Shown: one piece after another, positions 24,677 through 33,851 of the stretch | Numbering within the stretch: position 1 is the first letter of the stretch | Layout of the letters: each line of letters begins with the position of its first letter | DNA from: Pseudomonas sp. GGS8 | GTDB lineage: Bacteria > Pseudomonadota > Gammaproteobacteria > Pseudomonadales > Pseudomonadaceae | Length of the DNA: 64,000 nt | Direction of reading: 5' to 3' | Assembly (NCBI RefSeq): GCF_024168645.1 | Contig: NZ_JALJWF010000001.1 | Location: 1,603,001 to 1,667,000, forward strand | The notes under the pieces: generated by a model | Seen by the model: only the letters and a program-made list of their open reading frames with translations | Databases searched by the model: none | Told to the model about the DNA's origin: nothing | Position numbers and translations under genes: made by a program

Positions 24677-25681
24677 ATGACTGAACCGACCTCCCTCGCC
24701 AGCTGGACCCGTGCCCTGCGCAAGCAGCTCGATGCGCTGGGACTCGACAGCACCGCCCTGTGCCAACAGGCGGGGCTCGACCCGCAGTTGATGGACGACC
24801 CGAACGCCCGTTACCCGTTGTCCGGCACCACGCGCCTGTGGGAAATCGCGGTGCAGGTCAGCGGCGACCCGGCGATTGGCTTGCGCGTGTCGCGGTTTGT
24901 CAGCCCGACCACGTTTCATGCGCTCGGTTATGCGTTGGTGGCCAGCGGCAGCTTGCGGGAAGTGTTCGAGCGCATCGTGCGTTATCACCAAGTGGTCAGC
25001 GATGCGCTGGACCTGGAGTTGACCCGCGCCGAGGATCGCTACCGCTTCCGCCTGAAAATTCCCCAAGGCAATCCCGCGCCTGCCTTCGAAGCCATCGACG
25101 CCTTCGCGGCGATTTACGTGCGCACCTGCCGTAATCGGCTGGGCCGTGACTACGCGCCGCTGGCGGTTTATCTGCGCCGTCCGGAACCTGCCGACCCGCA
25201 TCAATGGCACAAAGTGTTCCGCTCACCGGTGTATTTCGCCGCCGAGGAAGATCGACTGGAATTCGCTCTGGTGGATTTCGACAGTCACCTGGACGACGCC
25301 AACCCGGAACTGGCCGAACACAACGAAACGGTGCTCAAACGCACCCTGGCGCAACTCAAACCCCTGACCTGGGAGCGCAAGGTTCGCGACGCCATCGAAG
25401 AGCAATTACCCGAAGGCGAACCGTCGGCCGAACGCATCGCCGAAGCCCTGCATTTGAGCTTGCGCAGCCTGCAACGGCACTTGGCCGACGAAGGTTGTCG
25501 GTTCGATACGCTGCTCAACGAAAGTCGGGAAAACCTGGCGTTGCTGCACCTGCGCGACCCGCACTGTTCGTTGAGCGAGGTCAGTTACCTGCTGGGATTC
25601 GCCGACACCAGCAGCTTCAGCCGCGCGTTCAAGCGCTGGACCGGAATGACGCCGGGGCAGTTTCGGGATGGGTTGCGGTGA
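24677..25681 (+). CDS. AraC-family transcriptional regulator
   Basis: A 334-residue regulator. Residues about 20-200 form the arabinose-binding-like ligand domain seen in OruR/ArgR-type Pseudomonas regulators (FVSPTTFHALGYALVASG; VFRSPVYFAAEEDRLEF). The C-terminal AraC double helix-turn-helix spans about 235-334, with LHLSLRSLQRHLADEG and the signature ending FSRAFKRWTGMTPGQFR. Divergent from the desaturase gene, so the obvious inferred target is that gene, with a fatty acid or lipid breakdown product as possible signal. Confidence 0.85.
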   Translation: MTEPTSLASWTRALRKQLDALGLDSTALCQQAGLDPQLMDDPNARYPLSGTTRLWEIAVQVSGDPAIGLRVSRFVSPTTFHALGYALVASGSLREVFERIVRYHQVVSDALDLELTRAEDRYRFRLKIPQGNPAPAFEAIDAFAAIYVRTCRNRLGRDYAPLAVYLRRPEPADPHQWHKVFRSPVYFAAEEDRLEFALVDFDSHLDDANPELAEHNETVLKRTLAQLKPLTWERKVRDAIEEQLPEGEPSAERIAEALHLSLRSLQRHLADEGCRFDTLLNESRENLALLHLRDPHCSLSEVSYLLGFADTSSFSRAFKRWTGMTPGQFRDGLR

Positions 25682-25714
25682 CAGATCCGGAAGGTGTTTT
25701 GTATGTTCCGGCCC

Positions 25715-25807
25715 CATCGCTGGCAAGCCCGCTCCCACAGGGTTTTCGGTTGTTCACAACATGGTGATTCACACAGGTCCACTGTGGGAGCGGGCTTGCC
25801 CGCGATA
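25715..25807. repeat. REP pair (GTGGGAGCGGGCTTGCCCGCGAT type)
   Basis: Inverted copies at 25715-25740 (one base changed) and 25783-25806, filling the space between the AraC gene and the receiver-only gene. Confidence 0.85.
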
Positions 25808-25833
25808 GCAATGTCTCAAACGCCACAGAACCA

Positions 25834-26199
25834 CTATCGCCCCCGATCCCGCCGCAACAGCTTGCGCACCCGCTTCACCAGCTCACTGACGGTAAACGGC
25901 TTGAGCAGGTAATCATCCTCATGCAGCTCCAGCCCGCGCAGGCGATCTTCGATGCCGTCCGTGGTGGTGAGCAACAGCACCGGCGTATCGCCGAGCTTGC
26001 GGATCTGCTGCAGCAACTGCCAGCCGTTGAGCCCCGGCAGCATTACGTCGAGGATGATCAGTTGGTACTCGCCGGACTCGATAAAGCGACGGCCGTCCAT
26101 GCCATTGAGCGCCACATCCACCGCATAACTCGCCTCGCTCAGGCCTTTGGCCAGGAGCCTCGCGGTCTCGGGTTCGTCTTCCACTAACAGCACACGCAT
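25834..26199 (-). CDS. Receiver-only response regulator (OmpR/CopR-like receiver)
   Basis: A 121-residue protein that is a complete CheY-like receiver: acidic pocket VEDE (6-9), phospho-acceptor D51 in LIILDVMLPG, switch LLLTTTDG and lysine in LLKPF (about 104). The sequence is closest in style to the receivers of OmpR-type CopR/PfeR regulators, but it ends at the linker (RKLLRRDRGR) with no winged-helix DNA-binding domain. No kinase gene is adjacent. A REP copy lies 27 bases after the stop. It may be a true single-domain regulator or the stump of a two-domain one. Confidence 0.75.
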   Translation of the reverse strand: MRVLLVEDEPETARLLAKGLSEASYAVDVALNGMDGRRFIESGEYQLIILDVMLPGLNGWQLLQQIRKLGDTPVLLLTTTDGIEDRLRGLELHEDDYLLKPFTVSELVKRVRKLLRRDRGR

Positions 26200-26276
26200 G
26201 GCACACCTCGATTGTCGTCGTTACAGGCTAGGCGCGTTCGGGAACAAAGCCCACCAATACCGTGGCGATCTTTTTT

Positions 26277-26963
26277 TCAAATCACCGCCAACGCCCGCAA
26301 TCGCTGCGCATCCAGAATCTCGATCTCGCCGTACTTGAGATTCAGCACGCCTTGCCCCTGCAAATCCTTGAGGATCTGATTGGTGGTCTGACGCGACAGC
26401 GCCAGCATCGACGCCAGTTGCTCCTGCGGCAATTGCAGGACACGGCGCGGCGGGTCGATTTCACCATAGCCCTCGGCGATCATCAGTAAACGATGGGCCA
26501 GGCGCGCCGGGGCCGGCATCAGGCTCAACTGCTCAAGGTTGATGAAGGTCAGGCGCAGTTTTTGGCTCATCAACAACGCCAGTTGCCGCCAGTACGCCGG
26601 CTGTTCGTCGAGCAACGCCAGCAGTGCCGTTTGCGGGATGTGCAACAGGATGCAATGGCCTGTACCGAACGCGTCGTGGGTTCGCGGCTGACCATCGAAC
26701 AGGCAGATTTCGCCAAACCAGTGCGGTGGTTCCACCAGGCTGAGCAACGCTTCCTTGCCCTGCTCGCTCACCGCGCCAATGCGCACCGAACCTTCAAGCA
26801 CCGCATACAACCCGCACGGGGGATCGCCACGTTTGAACAACCGCTGCCCCGGCGATAGGCGCCTGACCCGGGCGGCGGCCAGCAGACTATCCTGAAAGGA
26901 AACAGGCAAGTGACTGAACCATTGCCCCGTCATCAGGCGCGAACGCCAAACCTGCATGTCCAT
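26277..26963 (-). CDS. Crp/Fnr-family transcriptional regulator
   Basis: A 228-residue regulator with an N-terminal cyclic-nucleotide-type beta-roll (about 15-130; RLFKRGDPPCGLYAVLEGSVRI, GEICLFDGQPRTH) and a C-terminal Crp helix-turn-helix (about 170-215; LPQEQLASMLALSRQTTNQIL). The cysteine pattern of Fnr for an iron-sulfur cluster is absent. The phosphate-binding loop reads GEICLFDGQPRTHDA, near but not identical to the cAMP-binding form. ATG at 26963 was taken; the frame runs further upstream into the divergent gene. Divergent from the Mpo1-like gene. Confidence 0.83.
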   Translation of the reverse strand: MDMQVWRSRLMTGQWFSHLPVSFQDSLLAAARVRRLSPGQRLFKRGDPPCGLYAVLEGSVRIGAVSEQGKEALLSLVEPPHWFGEICLFDGQPRTHDAFGTGHCILLHIPQTALLALLDEQPAYWRQLALLMSQKLRLTFINLEQLSLMPAPARLAHRLLMIAEGYGEIDPPRRVLQLPQEQLASMLALSRQTTNQILKDLQGQGVLNLKYGEIEILDAQRLRALAVI

Positions 26964-27047
26964 GAAAACTCCTGGAGATTGTCGCTTGGCTGACAGAGTA
27001 AGAGATGAACCCGGGGCATCATCAATCACCCTACAGGAGGAATAACA

Positions 27048-27572
27048 ATGAAAAGCCTCGTTGACCATCTCAGTCAATACGCCGCCTACCACCGTGATCC
27101 GCGCAATATCGCCAGCCACTTCGTGGGCATTCCACTGATCGTCGTGGCGGTCGCGGTATTGCTGTCACGGCCAGAGTGGTCGCTGGCCGGGGCTTGGCTG
27201 TCACCGGCGGTGCTTTTGGCGTTGGCCTCGGCGTGGTTTTATTTGCGCCTGGAACTGCGGCTGGGGGTGTTGATGACGGTATTGCTGGGCCTGTCGGTCT
27301 GGCTGGGGCATGTGCTTGCGCAGCAGAGCACGTTCGTCTGGCTTAGCGCCGGCATCGGGATGTTTGTGGTGGGTTGGGCGATTCAGTTTGTCGGTCATCA
27401 TTACGAGGGGCGCAAACCGGCGTTTGTCGATGATGTGACCGGGTTGATTGTCGGGCCGCTGTTTGTGGTGGTGGAAGCAGGTTTCCTGCTGGGGCTTCGA
27501 GGTGAACTGAAACGGGCCATCGAAGAACGCGCCGGGCCTGTGGCCTTGCGCAATCAACGCTCCGCCGCCTGA
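27048..27572 (+). CDS. Mpo1-like (DUF962) membrane protein
   Basis: A 174-residue protein with four membrane helices and the conserved Mpo1/DUF962 marks: the N-terminal H-x-x-PRNIASHFVGIP block (about 15-29) and GWAIQFVGHHYEGRKPAF (about 106-123). Yeast Mpo1 is an iron-dependent dioxygenase that shortens 2-hydroxy fatty acids; bacterial members are less studied. The start has a strong ribosome binding site (AGGAGGAAT). Lipid-related function is inferred from the family. Confidence 0.82.
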   Translation: MKSLVDHLSQYAAYHRDPRNIASHFVGIPLIVVAVAVLLSRPEWSLAGAWLSPAVLLALASAWFYLRLELRLGVLMTVLLGLSVWLGHVLAQQSTFVWLSAGIGMFVVGWAIQFVGHHYEGRKPAFVDDVTGLIVGPLFVVVEAGFLLGLRGELKRAIEERAGPVALRNQRSAA

Positions 27573-27608
27573 AAAAAGAGCGGTAACGGATTGATGCCGT
27601 TACCGCTC
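27572..27608 (-). terminator. Terminator of the GMC dehydrogenase operon
   Basis: Perfect 12-base arms GAGCGGTAACGG (27578-27589) and CCGTTACCGCTC (27597-27608) with a 7-base loop. The T run follows on the minus strand, so it ends the dehydrogenase operon. It may also stop the convergent Mpo1-like transcript less efficiently. Confidence 0.85.
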
Positions 27609-27614
27609 ATGGTT

Positions 27615-29825
27615 TCACAGCGTGCCGAACTCGACCCGAACCGTCAGTGCACCGAGGTTGTCCTTCAAACCCGCACCGTAGAGGCCTAGCAGGTCATCAT
27701 TGATACACAACTGCAGCTCGCCTTGCTGGCCGGCCGGAATCTGCGCCAGATCACCGATCAGAAAGGGCATGCCAAAGTCACCAACACGGCCGATCAAAGC
27801 ACCTTCGGCAGCCCCCATCAGTGTATAGCCGAACTTGGCGATGTAGTCCGGATTGCCTTTTCCATCCACCCAGTTACTCGCCGGGCTGGCGCACCATAGG
27901 CCAAAGACACAACGAGCCAGACGTGGCACCAGACCGTTGATCTGTACACCGGTGCCCTGCCAGGGCAGATTGGCCAGAACCTCCACCGTCGCAGCTTTCA
28001 GGTCGTTGGCCAGCGTATCCCCGGCCTGGAACGACAACGCGGCAATCGTCAGGCTCGGGTTCGAAGTGCCCGTGCTGGGGAAGACGCCATCGCCGACCAG
28101 GAACAGGTTCTTGTGGTCCCAACTGCGCTGGTATTTGTCGACGACCGATTGGGTTGGATCATCGCCCATGCGATAGGTCCCCATCAGGTGCCCGGCGCCC
28201 TGGAAACTGTAAGGCTCATTATCGTAGATGAACGTCCCGGGCGTGAGAGGCTTCGTCAGCTCCACCGCGCCGAGCAGTTCGGTGATGATGTGAGTCGCCA
28301 ACTTCTTCGCCTGCTTGAAGCCCTCCTTGGTGTATTTGGACAGGTCATAGTGAATTTCCGGCCGGGGAATGCCGAGCCGGTCCTTGTACTCGGTCGACGG
28401 CACGATGTAACACGTGGGGTGATCGGGATCGTCCTCGACCTGCTCCACCAGAAACGCGATCCGGAACTGACGGATGAACAGGTCGTTGAGCTTTTGAACC
28501 AGCGCTGTCCCGTAGAGCACTTGCTGTGGTTTCACGGCCGGCGGTAGCGGGTTGGTTTGACTGTGATTCGCCCCGTCGATGAAGTCAGCCACGGTGGTGT
28601 AAGGATCGGTGACCGGCCAGTTCCAGCCCTCGTTACCGATTTCAATGCGCCACGCCGCTCGAGAGCTGCGAAAGTCACCGTCACGCAAACTCTCGATGCC
28701 CGCCGTGGACAGAGGACCACGGTACGGAAAAACCGCCTTGCCTTCAGGCATCAGCCCCCATGCGAGGTAGATCGGGTGATCGGCCAGGCTGCGCCCTACT
28801 TGCCCGCTGCTGTTGGCCACACCGTTGGGCCAGGCCGGACTCGTGGAGTTAAGCAATAGCTTGGGTGTCTCGATGGCATGGGCGGCGATCACATAACGCT
28901 GCCCGACAGCGACGCCGGTTCCAGTGGGCGGGCCGTCGCCCAGCTGATACTGGATGAATTCGATGCCGTTGATATTGCTGTCCGCCCCGACGGTCACTTT
29001 GCTCGCCACGGTTCGGTACAACACCTTGACCTTGCCGGTGGCCAGGGCTTTGTTCATTGTCACTGTCGCATCGTACTTGGCCTGGATCGGGCAGATCGGT
29101 GTGCAGTTGGTGTTGCCGGCACACACGCGGCGCCCCGCGTAAGGTTGGGAATTACGCCCGGCCGGCGTCGGGCTGACCACCAGCGGCAAGCCGTCGAACG
29201 TCTGCCCCGTCACGGCCGTGACAAAACTGCCATCGACCAGCGACAACGGAATGCTGTGCATCGGGAATGAATAACCTTCGGGGAAGGTCATGCCCAGATA
29301 GGCCTGGTCGGCGACATTGGCCGCCACGCCGATTTCCGCCTCGGCCCGGCAGTAGGCACTTTGCAGATCGTCGTAGCCGATAGGCCAGTCCACCCCGACG
29401 CCGTATTTTGATTTCAAGCAAAAATCATTCGGCACCATGCGCAGGCACGTCCCGACCCAATGCCAGGTGGTGCCGCCACCCACCCGTTCATAAGTGCTGG
29501 TGAAGGGCAGCGGGCCTTTCTGTACCAGGTAGCTGATCGCCGGCTTGTCCCAGCCCAGGATCAGATCGGCGATGGTCGCACGCGGGGCGTTCTCGTTGGC
29601 CGGATCACGGGGTGTGTCCAGGCTCGTCACCGGAGGGTAAGGGGCTTCGGGAGTTTTCAGCGTGGCCGTATAGAAGCGCTCCAGGTATTGAGTACGGTTG
29701 GCCGGGATTTCCGGGCCTGATTCGAGCACCAGCACCTCCACCCCGGCCATGCCCAGTTGATAAGCGATGATGCTGCCGGCCAGCCCCGCGCCAACGATCA
29801 CTACCTCGGCTTGTTCGGTACTCAT
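27615..29825 (-). CDS. GMC-family FAD oxidoreductase with C-terminal LecA-like domain
   Basis: A 736-residue flavoprotein. FAD motif VVIVGAGLAGSIIAYQLG lies at 8-25, the GGGTTWHWVG block near 115, and the GMC C-terminal segment HLMGTYRMGDD ... SNPSLTIAAL near 545-605. It would oxidise an alcohol or sugar and pass electrons to the cytochrome encoded upstream. The last 127 residues (about 610-736) are extra: their spacing and motifs (WQG start, WVDGKGNP, GALIGRVG, QGELQLCINDD, LYG, LTVRV) match the PA-IL/LecA galactose lectin fold. Of the LecA calcium ligands, the aspartate is kept but the threonine and asparagines are not clearly preserved. No signal peptide. The ATG overlaps the end of the small-subunit gene by four bases. 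Confidence 0.85.
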   Translation of the reverse strand: MSTEQAEVVIVGAGLAGSIIAYQLGMAGVEVLVLESGPEIPANRTQYLERFYTATLKTPEAPYPPVTSLDTPRDPANENAPRATIADLILGWDKPAISYLVQKGPLPFTSTYERVGGGTTWHWVGTCLRMVPNDFCLKSKYGVGVDWPIGYDDLQSAYCRAEAEIGVAANVADQAYLGMTFPEGYSFPMHSIPLSLVDGSFVTAVTGQTFDGLPLVVSPTPAGRNSQPYAGRRVCAGNTNCTPICPIQAKYDATVTMNKALATGKVKVLYRTVASKVTVGADSNINGIEFIQYQLGDGPPTGTGVAVGQRYVIAAHAIETPKLLLNSTSPAWPNGVANSSGQVGRSLADHPIYLAWGLMPEGKAVFPYRGPLSTAGIESLRDGDFRSSRAAWRIEIGNEGWNWPVTDPYTTVADFIDGANHSQTNPLPPAVKPQQVLYGTALVQKLNDLFIRQFRIAFLVEQVEDDPDHPTCYIVPSTEYKDRLGIPRPEIHYDLSKYTKEGFKQAKKLATHIITELLGAVELTKPLTPGTFIYDNEPYSFQGAGHLMGTYRMGDDPTQSVVDKYQRSWDHKNLFLVGDGVFPSTGTSNPSLTIAALSFQAGDTLANDLKAATVEVLANLPWQGTGVQINGLVPRLARCVFGLWCASPASNWVDGKGNPDYIAKFGYTLMGAAEGALIGRVGDFGMPFLIGDLAQIPAGQQGELQLCINDDLLGLYGAGLKDNLGALTVRVEFGTL

Positions 29826-30334
29826 GACAAGGCTCCTTGCTGTCCGCTGGCGGGTACCCCGGTGTAATCCTCAAGGCTCGGCGGCGTGGTATTCCAATAG
29901 CCGAAAAACATCTCGCTGTAGCCCATGGGATGGGCCTGGGCAATTTTCCAGGCCCAGCTGTTGATATAGGCCTGATCGGACACCACCAGCGAATCGGTCG
30001 ATTTGTAGCTCCCGGTGGCATAGGGCTGATACCAGACACCCAACAACCATAGCTTCATGATCGAACGCGCCGCTTGGGCCGTTTGCGTGGTCGCCGGTAG
30101 CGCCCCATTCATCAGTACCGCCTGGGCGATCCGGTCCGGGGGCTCAAGGTCCGCCGCCATCGTGGCGTACTGAGTCAGCAAGGCGTTGAGCACATCAGGC
30201 GTGATGCGCGGCGTGATGAACTCGAGAAAGATCGGCGGCAAGCCCACCTGGTCGATGGCCGGCGCCAGCCGATCGGCGGGAATGCCGGTGAGGGCCGATG
30301 AAAGGCCAATGAAGTTCTGCAGATCACTGCTCAT
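29822..30334 (-). CDS. Dehydrogenase small subunit-like protein
   Basis: A 170-residue protein resembling the small (gamma) subunit of membrane FAD sugar/alcohol dehydrogenases (FAD-SLDH type): FIGLSSALTGIPADRL at the N-terminus, a helix-rich middle and WLLGVWYQP then SYKSTDSLVVSDQAYINSWAW near the end. Such subunits normally carry a twin-arginine signal that takes the flavoprotein along; none is visible here with the chosen start at 30334, nor in the upstream in-frame codons. It overlaps the cytochrome gene by 11 bases and the GMC gene by four. Confidence 0.72.
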   Translation of the reverse strand: MSSDLQNFIGLSSALTGIPADRLAPAIDQVGLPPIFLEFITPRITPDVLNALLTQYATMAADLEPPDRIAQAVLMNGALPATTQTAQAARSIMKLWLLGVWYQPYATGSYKSTDSLVVSDQAYINSWAWKIAQAHPMGYSEMFFGYWNTTPPSLEDYTGVPASGQQGALS

Positions 30335-31694
30335 GGCTGACTCCTTGTCCACCCGTGGACTGTGCGCGTTCAAGCAGGTAGGTGAAATCCGCGAAGCTGG
30401 TGCGCGGGGATTCGGTGACATGGGTGGCCGCATTGCCGTGGCACGCCATGCAACTGGAAGACGCCTGGGGCACGGTGCCCTGGATGTAGGTTTCCAGCGT
30501 GGCGTTGGCCAGGAACAACGGCGCGGGGCTGCCCAGTGGGTTGGTCGCCGATATCTGGCAATTGGGCTGTGGAGCGGCTGACGGCCACTGGGTGCTGATC
30601 AATTGATAGTTCGCCCAGACGCTCTGCGGATTGGCCGTCCGCAGCAGGGCCTGGTACGTGGCGTTCAGGGTTTTGGTGGCATCGGTCAGCGGCGCGTCAC
30701 GCTCGATCTGCGAGGGCGTCGCCTTGACTGCCGGGTTCCACGGCCGTGGCGGAGGCTGGTTGACTTCGCTCTTGCTGTTGGCGTTGTAGAACAGGTACGG
30801 GCCCACCCGCTGGGCAGGAGGCGTGGATTTCTCCGGTACGTTTTTCACATGTTCAAAGGTTGACCAGACCCACTGCGCAGCATTGGCGGTCTTATGAACG
30901 ATGTGCAACCCCACCAGCCCGACCGGCTCGGATACGCACGACTCCTCGACAATCGGCCCATGACTCGGATCATTGTTGCCCGGTGTATAGACCAGTGCAT
31001 CGACGGTGTGGAAATCCTCCCGGCGATCATTGGGGCCAAGCACTTTCCACGACGCCTTCACCATCACCGCACCGACCTGCTTCGCCTCAGCCGAGCCACA
31101 GCTGAAAGCCACGGCGTTGCTCGGGCTCGCGGCGAAAAACTTCTGCTGGCCTTCGATGCTGTACAGCCCGTTGTTGACGATCCCGTCGAACATCGATTGG
31201 TTGACCACGATTTCGTTGCGCGTATAGACGCCGTTCTGATCCACCAGCGGGCCACTCTCGAAGGGCTGGATAAACTCATTCAGCACATCAGGCACCTTGC
31301 CCATCTGCTGCAGCAGGCGACCAGGCTTGAGCGACTTGCACGCTTCGGGGAGGGTTGCCGGGGCATTCCAGGGCAGCGGTGTCTGGCCCTTGGCCCGGAA
31401 TACCTGGTAGCTCTCTTTCCAGCTTTCCCACACCGTGGCCCCATCCTGCTTGCCGATGGGGGTGCCGGTATTTGGATCGCCGTTGTCCAGCGCCGGCCAG
31501 TTCAGGGCGATGAAGGTCTGCCACGACAAGTCATCGAAATTGGCCTGCAGGCTGGGCAGAGTAACCGGTTGGGTAACCGTGACATCGAAGGGTATCTGCG
31601 GCGACAGCGAGGGGGCGGCACTGGCGCACGGGCTCAGCAAAACGCTCAACAAGACACAGCCAAACGGGCCATGCCGACTGACTTCCTTTCTCAT
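30324..31694 (-). CDS. Mono-haem cytochrome c family protein
   Basis: A 456-residue exported protein with a Sec signal peptide (about 1-26, CASA/AP). A single haem c motif CMACH lies close to the C-terminus (about residue 419). The large preceding domain (SWQTFIALNWPALDNG near 58-73, ending WANYQLISTQWP) is of a type found in cytochrome-like proteins next to GMC dehydrogenases; I cannot name it. It is the first gene of the operon and a likely electron acceptor for the flavoprotein. Only one haem means the route onward to the respiratory chain is not obvious. Confidence 0.78.
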   Translation of the reverse strand: MRKEVSRHGPFGCVLLSVLLSPCASAAPSLSPQIPFDVTVTQPVTLPSLQANFDDLSWQTFIALNWPALDNGDPNTGTPIGKQDGATVWESWKESYQVFRAKGQTPLPWNAPATLPEACKSLKPGRLLQQMGKVPDVLNEFIQPFESGPLVDQNGVYTRNEIVVNQSMFDGIVNNGLYSIEGQQKFFAASPSNAVAFSCGSAEAKQVGAVMVKASWKVLGPNDRREDFHTVDALVYTPGNNDPSHGPIVEESCVSEPVGLVGLHIVHKTANAAQWVWSTFEHVKNVPEKSTPPAQRVGPYLFYNANSKSEVNQPPPRPWNPAVKATPSQIERDAPLTDATKTLNATYQALLRTANPQSVWANYQLISTQWPSAAPQPNCQISATNPLGSPAPLFLANATLETYIQGTVPQASSSCMACHGNAATHVTESPRTSFADFTYLLERAQSTGGQGVSHEQ

Positions 31695-31874
31695 GCTTTA
31701 TCTCCTTGGCATCAGGGCGCCAGGAGATAACACCGGTCCGTCATGGACTCTCACTGCCTCCTGGCAAGTCAGAGTCTAGGTAGGGTTTGAGGCAAAAAAA
31801 TCACGGGGGTAGAACCGATCGAAGCAAGGCCGGTTGGTGTTATTACAGATTGGGCGGGGTGTTCTTGGAGACGC

Positions 31875-31965
31875 CATCGCGCAGGCTCGCTCCCACAAGG
31901 ACGTTGGTTTGCCGACAGATTTTTGGTCAACACCCATCCACTGTGGGAGCGAGCCTGCTCGCGAT
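31875..31965. repeat. REP pair, left copy with a small deletion
   Basis: The left copy at 31875-31896 lacks two bases of the hairpin (ATCGCGCAGG for ATCGCGAGCAGG); the right copy at 31942-31965 is intact. Confidence 0.8.
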
Positions 31966-31975
31966 GCTTTTGATC

Positions 31976-32965
31976 TTAGAGGTTGGCGACTTTCTGCCAG
32001 ACCTTCGGCTTGAAGAACAATGTCTCGCCCTTCGCCAGGCCCACCAGGCTGTCGTGGTCCTTCACCACTTCCGCTTCAATCAACTCGCTCTGGCCTTCGA
32101 CCTTCAGCGTCACCCGCGTGGTGGCGCCCAACGGACGAATATCCCGCACTTCAGCGGCGTGGTGGTCTTCCAGTTCATGCCGCGACAGCGACACTTCGTG
32201 GGGACGGAACAGTACGTGCCGGTCTTCGCCCAAATGCAGACGGTTCGAATCGCCGAGGAAGTGATAGACGAAATCGCTGGCCGGATTTTCGTAGACGTCG
32301 CCCGGTGAGCCGATCTGCTCGATCACGCCTTTGTTCATCACCACGATCCGGTCGGCCACTTCCATCGCCTCTTCCTGGTCGTGGGTCACGAATACCGAGG
32401 TCAGGTTGATGTCCTCGTGCAGCCGTGCGAGCCAGCGCCGCAGTTCTTTACGGACCTTGGCGTCGAGGGCGCCGAAAGGCTCGTCGAGCAGCAGCACTTT
32501 CGGCTCCACCGCCAGGGCGCGGGCCAACGCGATGCGCTGACGCTGGCCGCCGGAGAGTTGTTCCGGGTAGCGATCGGCCAACCAGTCCAGTTGCACCATG
32601 TTCAGCAGTTCGTGGACTTTCGCCGCGATCTGGCTTTCGTTTGGACGCTGGTTTTTCGGCTTCATACGCAGGCCGAACGCGACGTTGTCGAACACCGTCA
32701 TATGGCGGAACAAGGCGTAGTGCTGGAACACGAAACCGACGTTGCGATCACGCACGTCGTGGCCGGAAACGTCTTCGCCATGGAACACGATGTTGCCCTG
32801 ATCCGGGGTTTCCAGGCCGGCGATGATTCGCAGCAACGTGGTCTTGCCGCAGCCGGACGGCCCCAGCAGCGCCACCAGCTCGCCGCTTTGAATGTCCAGG
32901 CTGATGTTGTCCAGCGCCTTGAACGCGTGGAAGTTCTTGCTGACGTTACGCACTTCGATCGACAT
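31976..32965 (-). CDS. cysA: Sulfate/thiosulfate ABC transporter ATPase
   Basis: A 329-residue ATPase, the usual CysA length. Walker A GPSGCGKT (about 35-42), Q-loop FVFQHYALF, signature LSGGQRQR (about 136), Walker [13 protein letters not shown] and H-loop [10 protein letters not shown]-terminal TOBE/CysA regulatory region (about 240-329) includes [12 protein letters not shown]. Last gene of the sbp-cysT-cysW-cysA run; three bases after cysW. Confidence 0.92.
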   Translation of the reverse strand: MSIEVRNVSKNFHAFKALDNISLDIQSGELVALLGPSGCGKTTLLRIIAGLETPDQGNIVFHGEDVSGHDVRDRNVGFVFQHYALFRHMTVFDNVAFGLRMKPKNQRPNESQIAAKVHELLNMVQLDWLADRYPEQLSGGQRQRIALARALAVEPKVLLLDEPFGALDAKVRKELRRWLARLHEDINLTSVFVTHDQEEAMEVADRIVVMNKGVIEQIGSPGDVYENPASDFVYHFLGDSNRLHLGEDRHVLFRPHEVSLSRHELEDHHAAEVRDIRPLGATTRVTLKVEGQSELIEAEVVKDHDSLVGLAKGETLFFKPKVWQKVANL

Positions 32966-32968
32966 GAC

Positions 32969-33838
32969 TTATTCCTCCGCGGCGCTGGCGCGCAGGCGGT
33001 TAATACGGTTTTCGCTCCACTGCTTGAGCAGCAGGATGAAGAGCGCCAGGATCAGCAACAGGCTCGCCACGGCGAACGCGGCCACGTGGTTGTATTCGTT
33101 GTAGAGAATCTCGACATGCAGCGGCAAGGTGTTGGTCACCCCGCGAATGTGCCCGGACACCACCGACACCGCACCGAACTCACCCATGGCCCGCGCGGTA
33201 CACAGCACCACGCCATAGATCAGGCCCCATTTGATATTCGGCACGGTGACGTGCCAGAACATCTGCCAGCCATTGGCGCCAAGCAAACGCGCGGCCTCTT
33301 CCTCCTGAGTACCTTGTTCCTGCATCAGCGGGATCAGCTCACGGGCCACGAACGGCACGGTGACGAAAATCGTCGCCAAGACAATGCCCGGCAAGGCGAA
33401 GACGATCTGGATGTCGTGATCCTGCAACCATGGGCCGAACAAGCCCTGGGCGCCGAACATCAGCACGTAGACCAGACCTGCGATCACAGGCGACACCGAG
33501 AACGGCAGGTCGATCAGGGTCACCAGCATGCTCTTGCCACGGAACGAGTATTTGCTCACGCACCACGCGGCGCTGACACCGAACACCAGGTTCAGCGGCA
33601 CCGAAATCAACACCGCAATTACCGTGAGTTTCAACGCTGACAAAGCGTCCGGTTCAAAAATCGCAGTGAAGAATGCACCCAGGCCCAGCTTCAGGCCCTG
33701 GGACACCACGATGAACAGCGGCAGCAATAGAAACAGCGCAAAGATCAGCCAGCCGAGGCCGATCAGGATTCGTCGCGAAGCGGCACTGCCACGGCGGGCG
33801 GCGTTCGAGGAGGCCGCTGCAATAGACGATTGGGACAT
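32969..33838 (-). CDS. cysW: Sulfate ABC transporter permease CysW
   Basis: A 289-residue permease with six membrane helices and the EAA loop ([20 protein letters not shown], about 190-209). Family marks are [17 protein letters not shown] and [19 protein letters not shown]. The soluble N-terminus is rich in A, S and R. Pairs with CysT in the sulfate/thiosulfate importer. Confidence 0.92.
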   Translation of the reverse strand: MSQSSIAAASSNAARRGSAASRRILIGLGWLIFALFLLLPLFIVVSQGLKLGLGAFFTAIFEPDALSALKLTVIAVLISVPLNLVFGVSAAWCVSKYSFRGKSMLVTLIDLPFSVSPVIAGLVYVLMFGAQGLFGPWLQDHDIQIVFALPGIVLATIFVTVPFVARELIPLMQEQGTQEEEAARLLGANGWQMFWHVTVPNIKWGLIYGVVLCTARAMGEFGAVSVVSGHIRGVTNTLPLHVEILYNEYNHVAAFAVASLLLILALFILLLKQWSENRINRLRASAAEE

Positions 33839-33851
33839 TTTTCGCGCCTCC

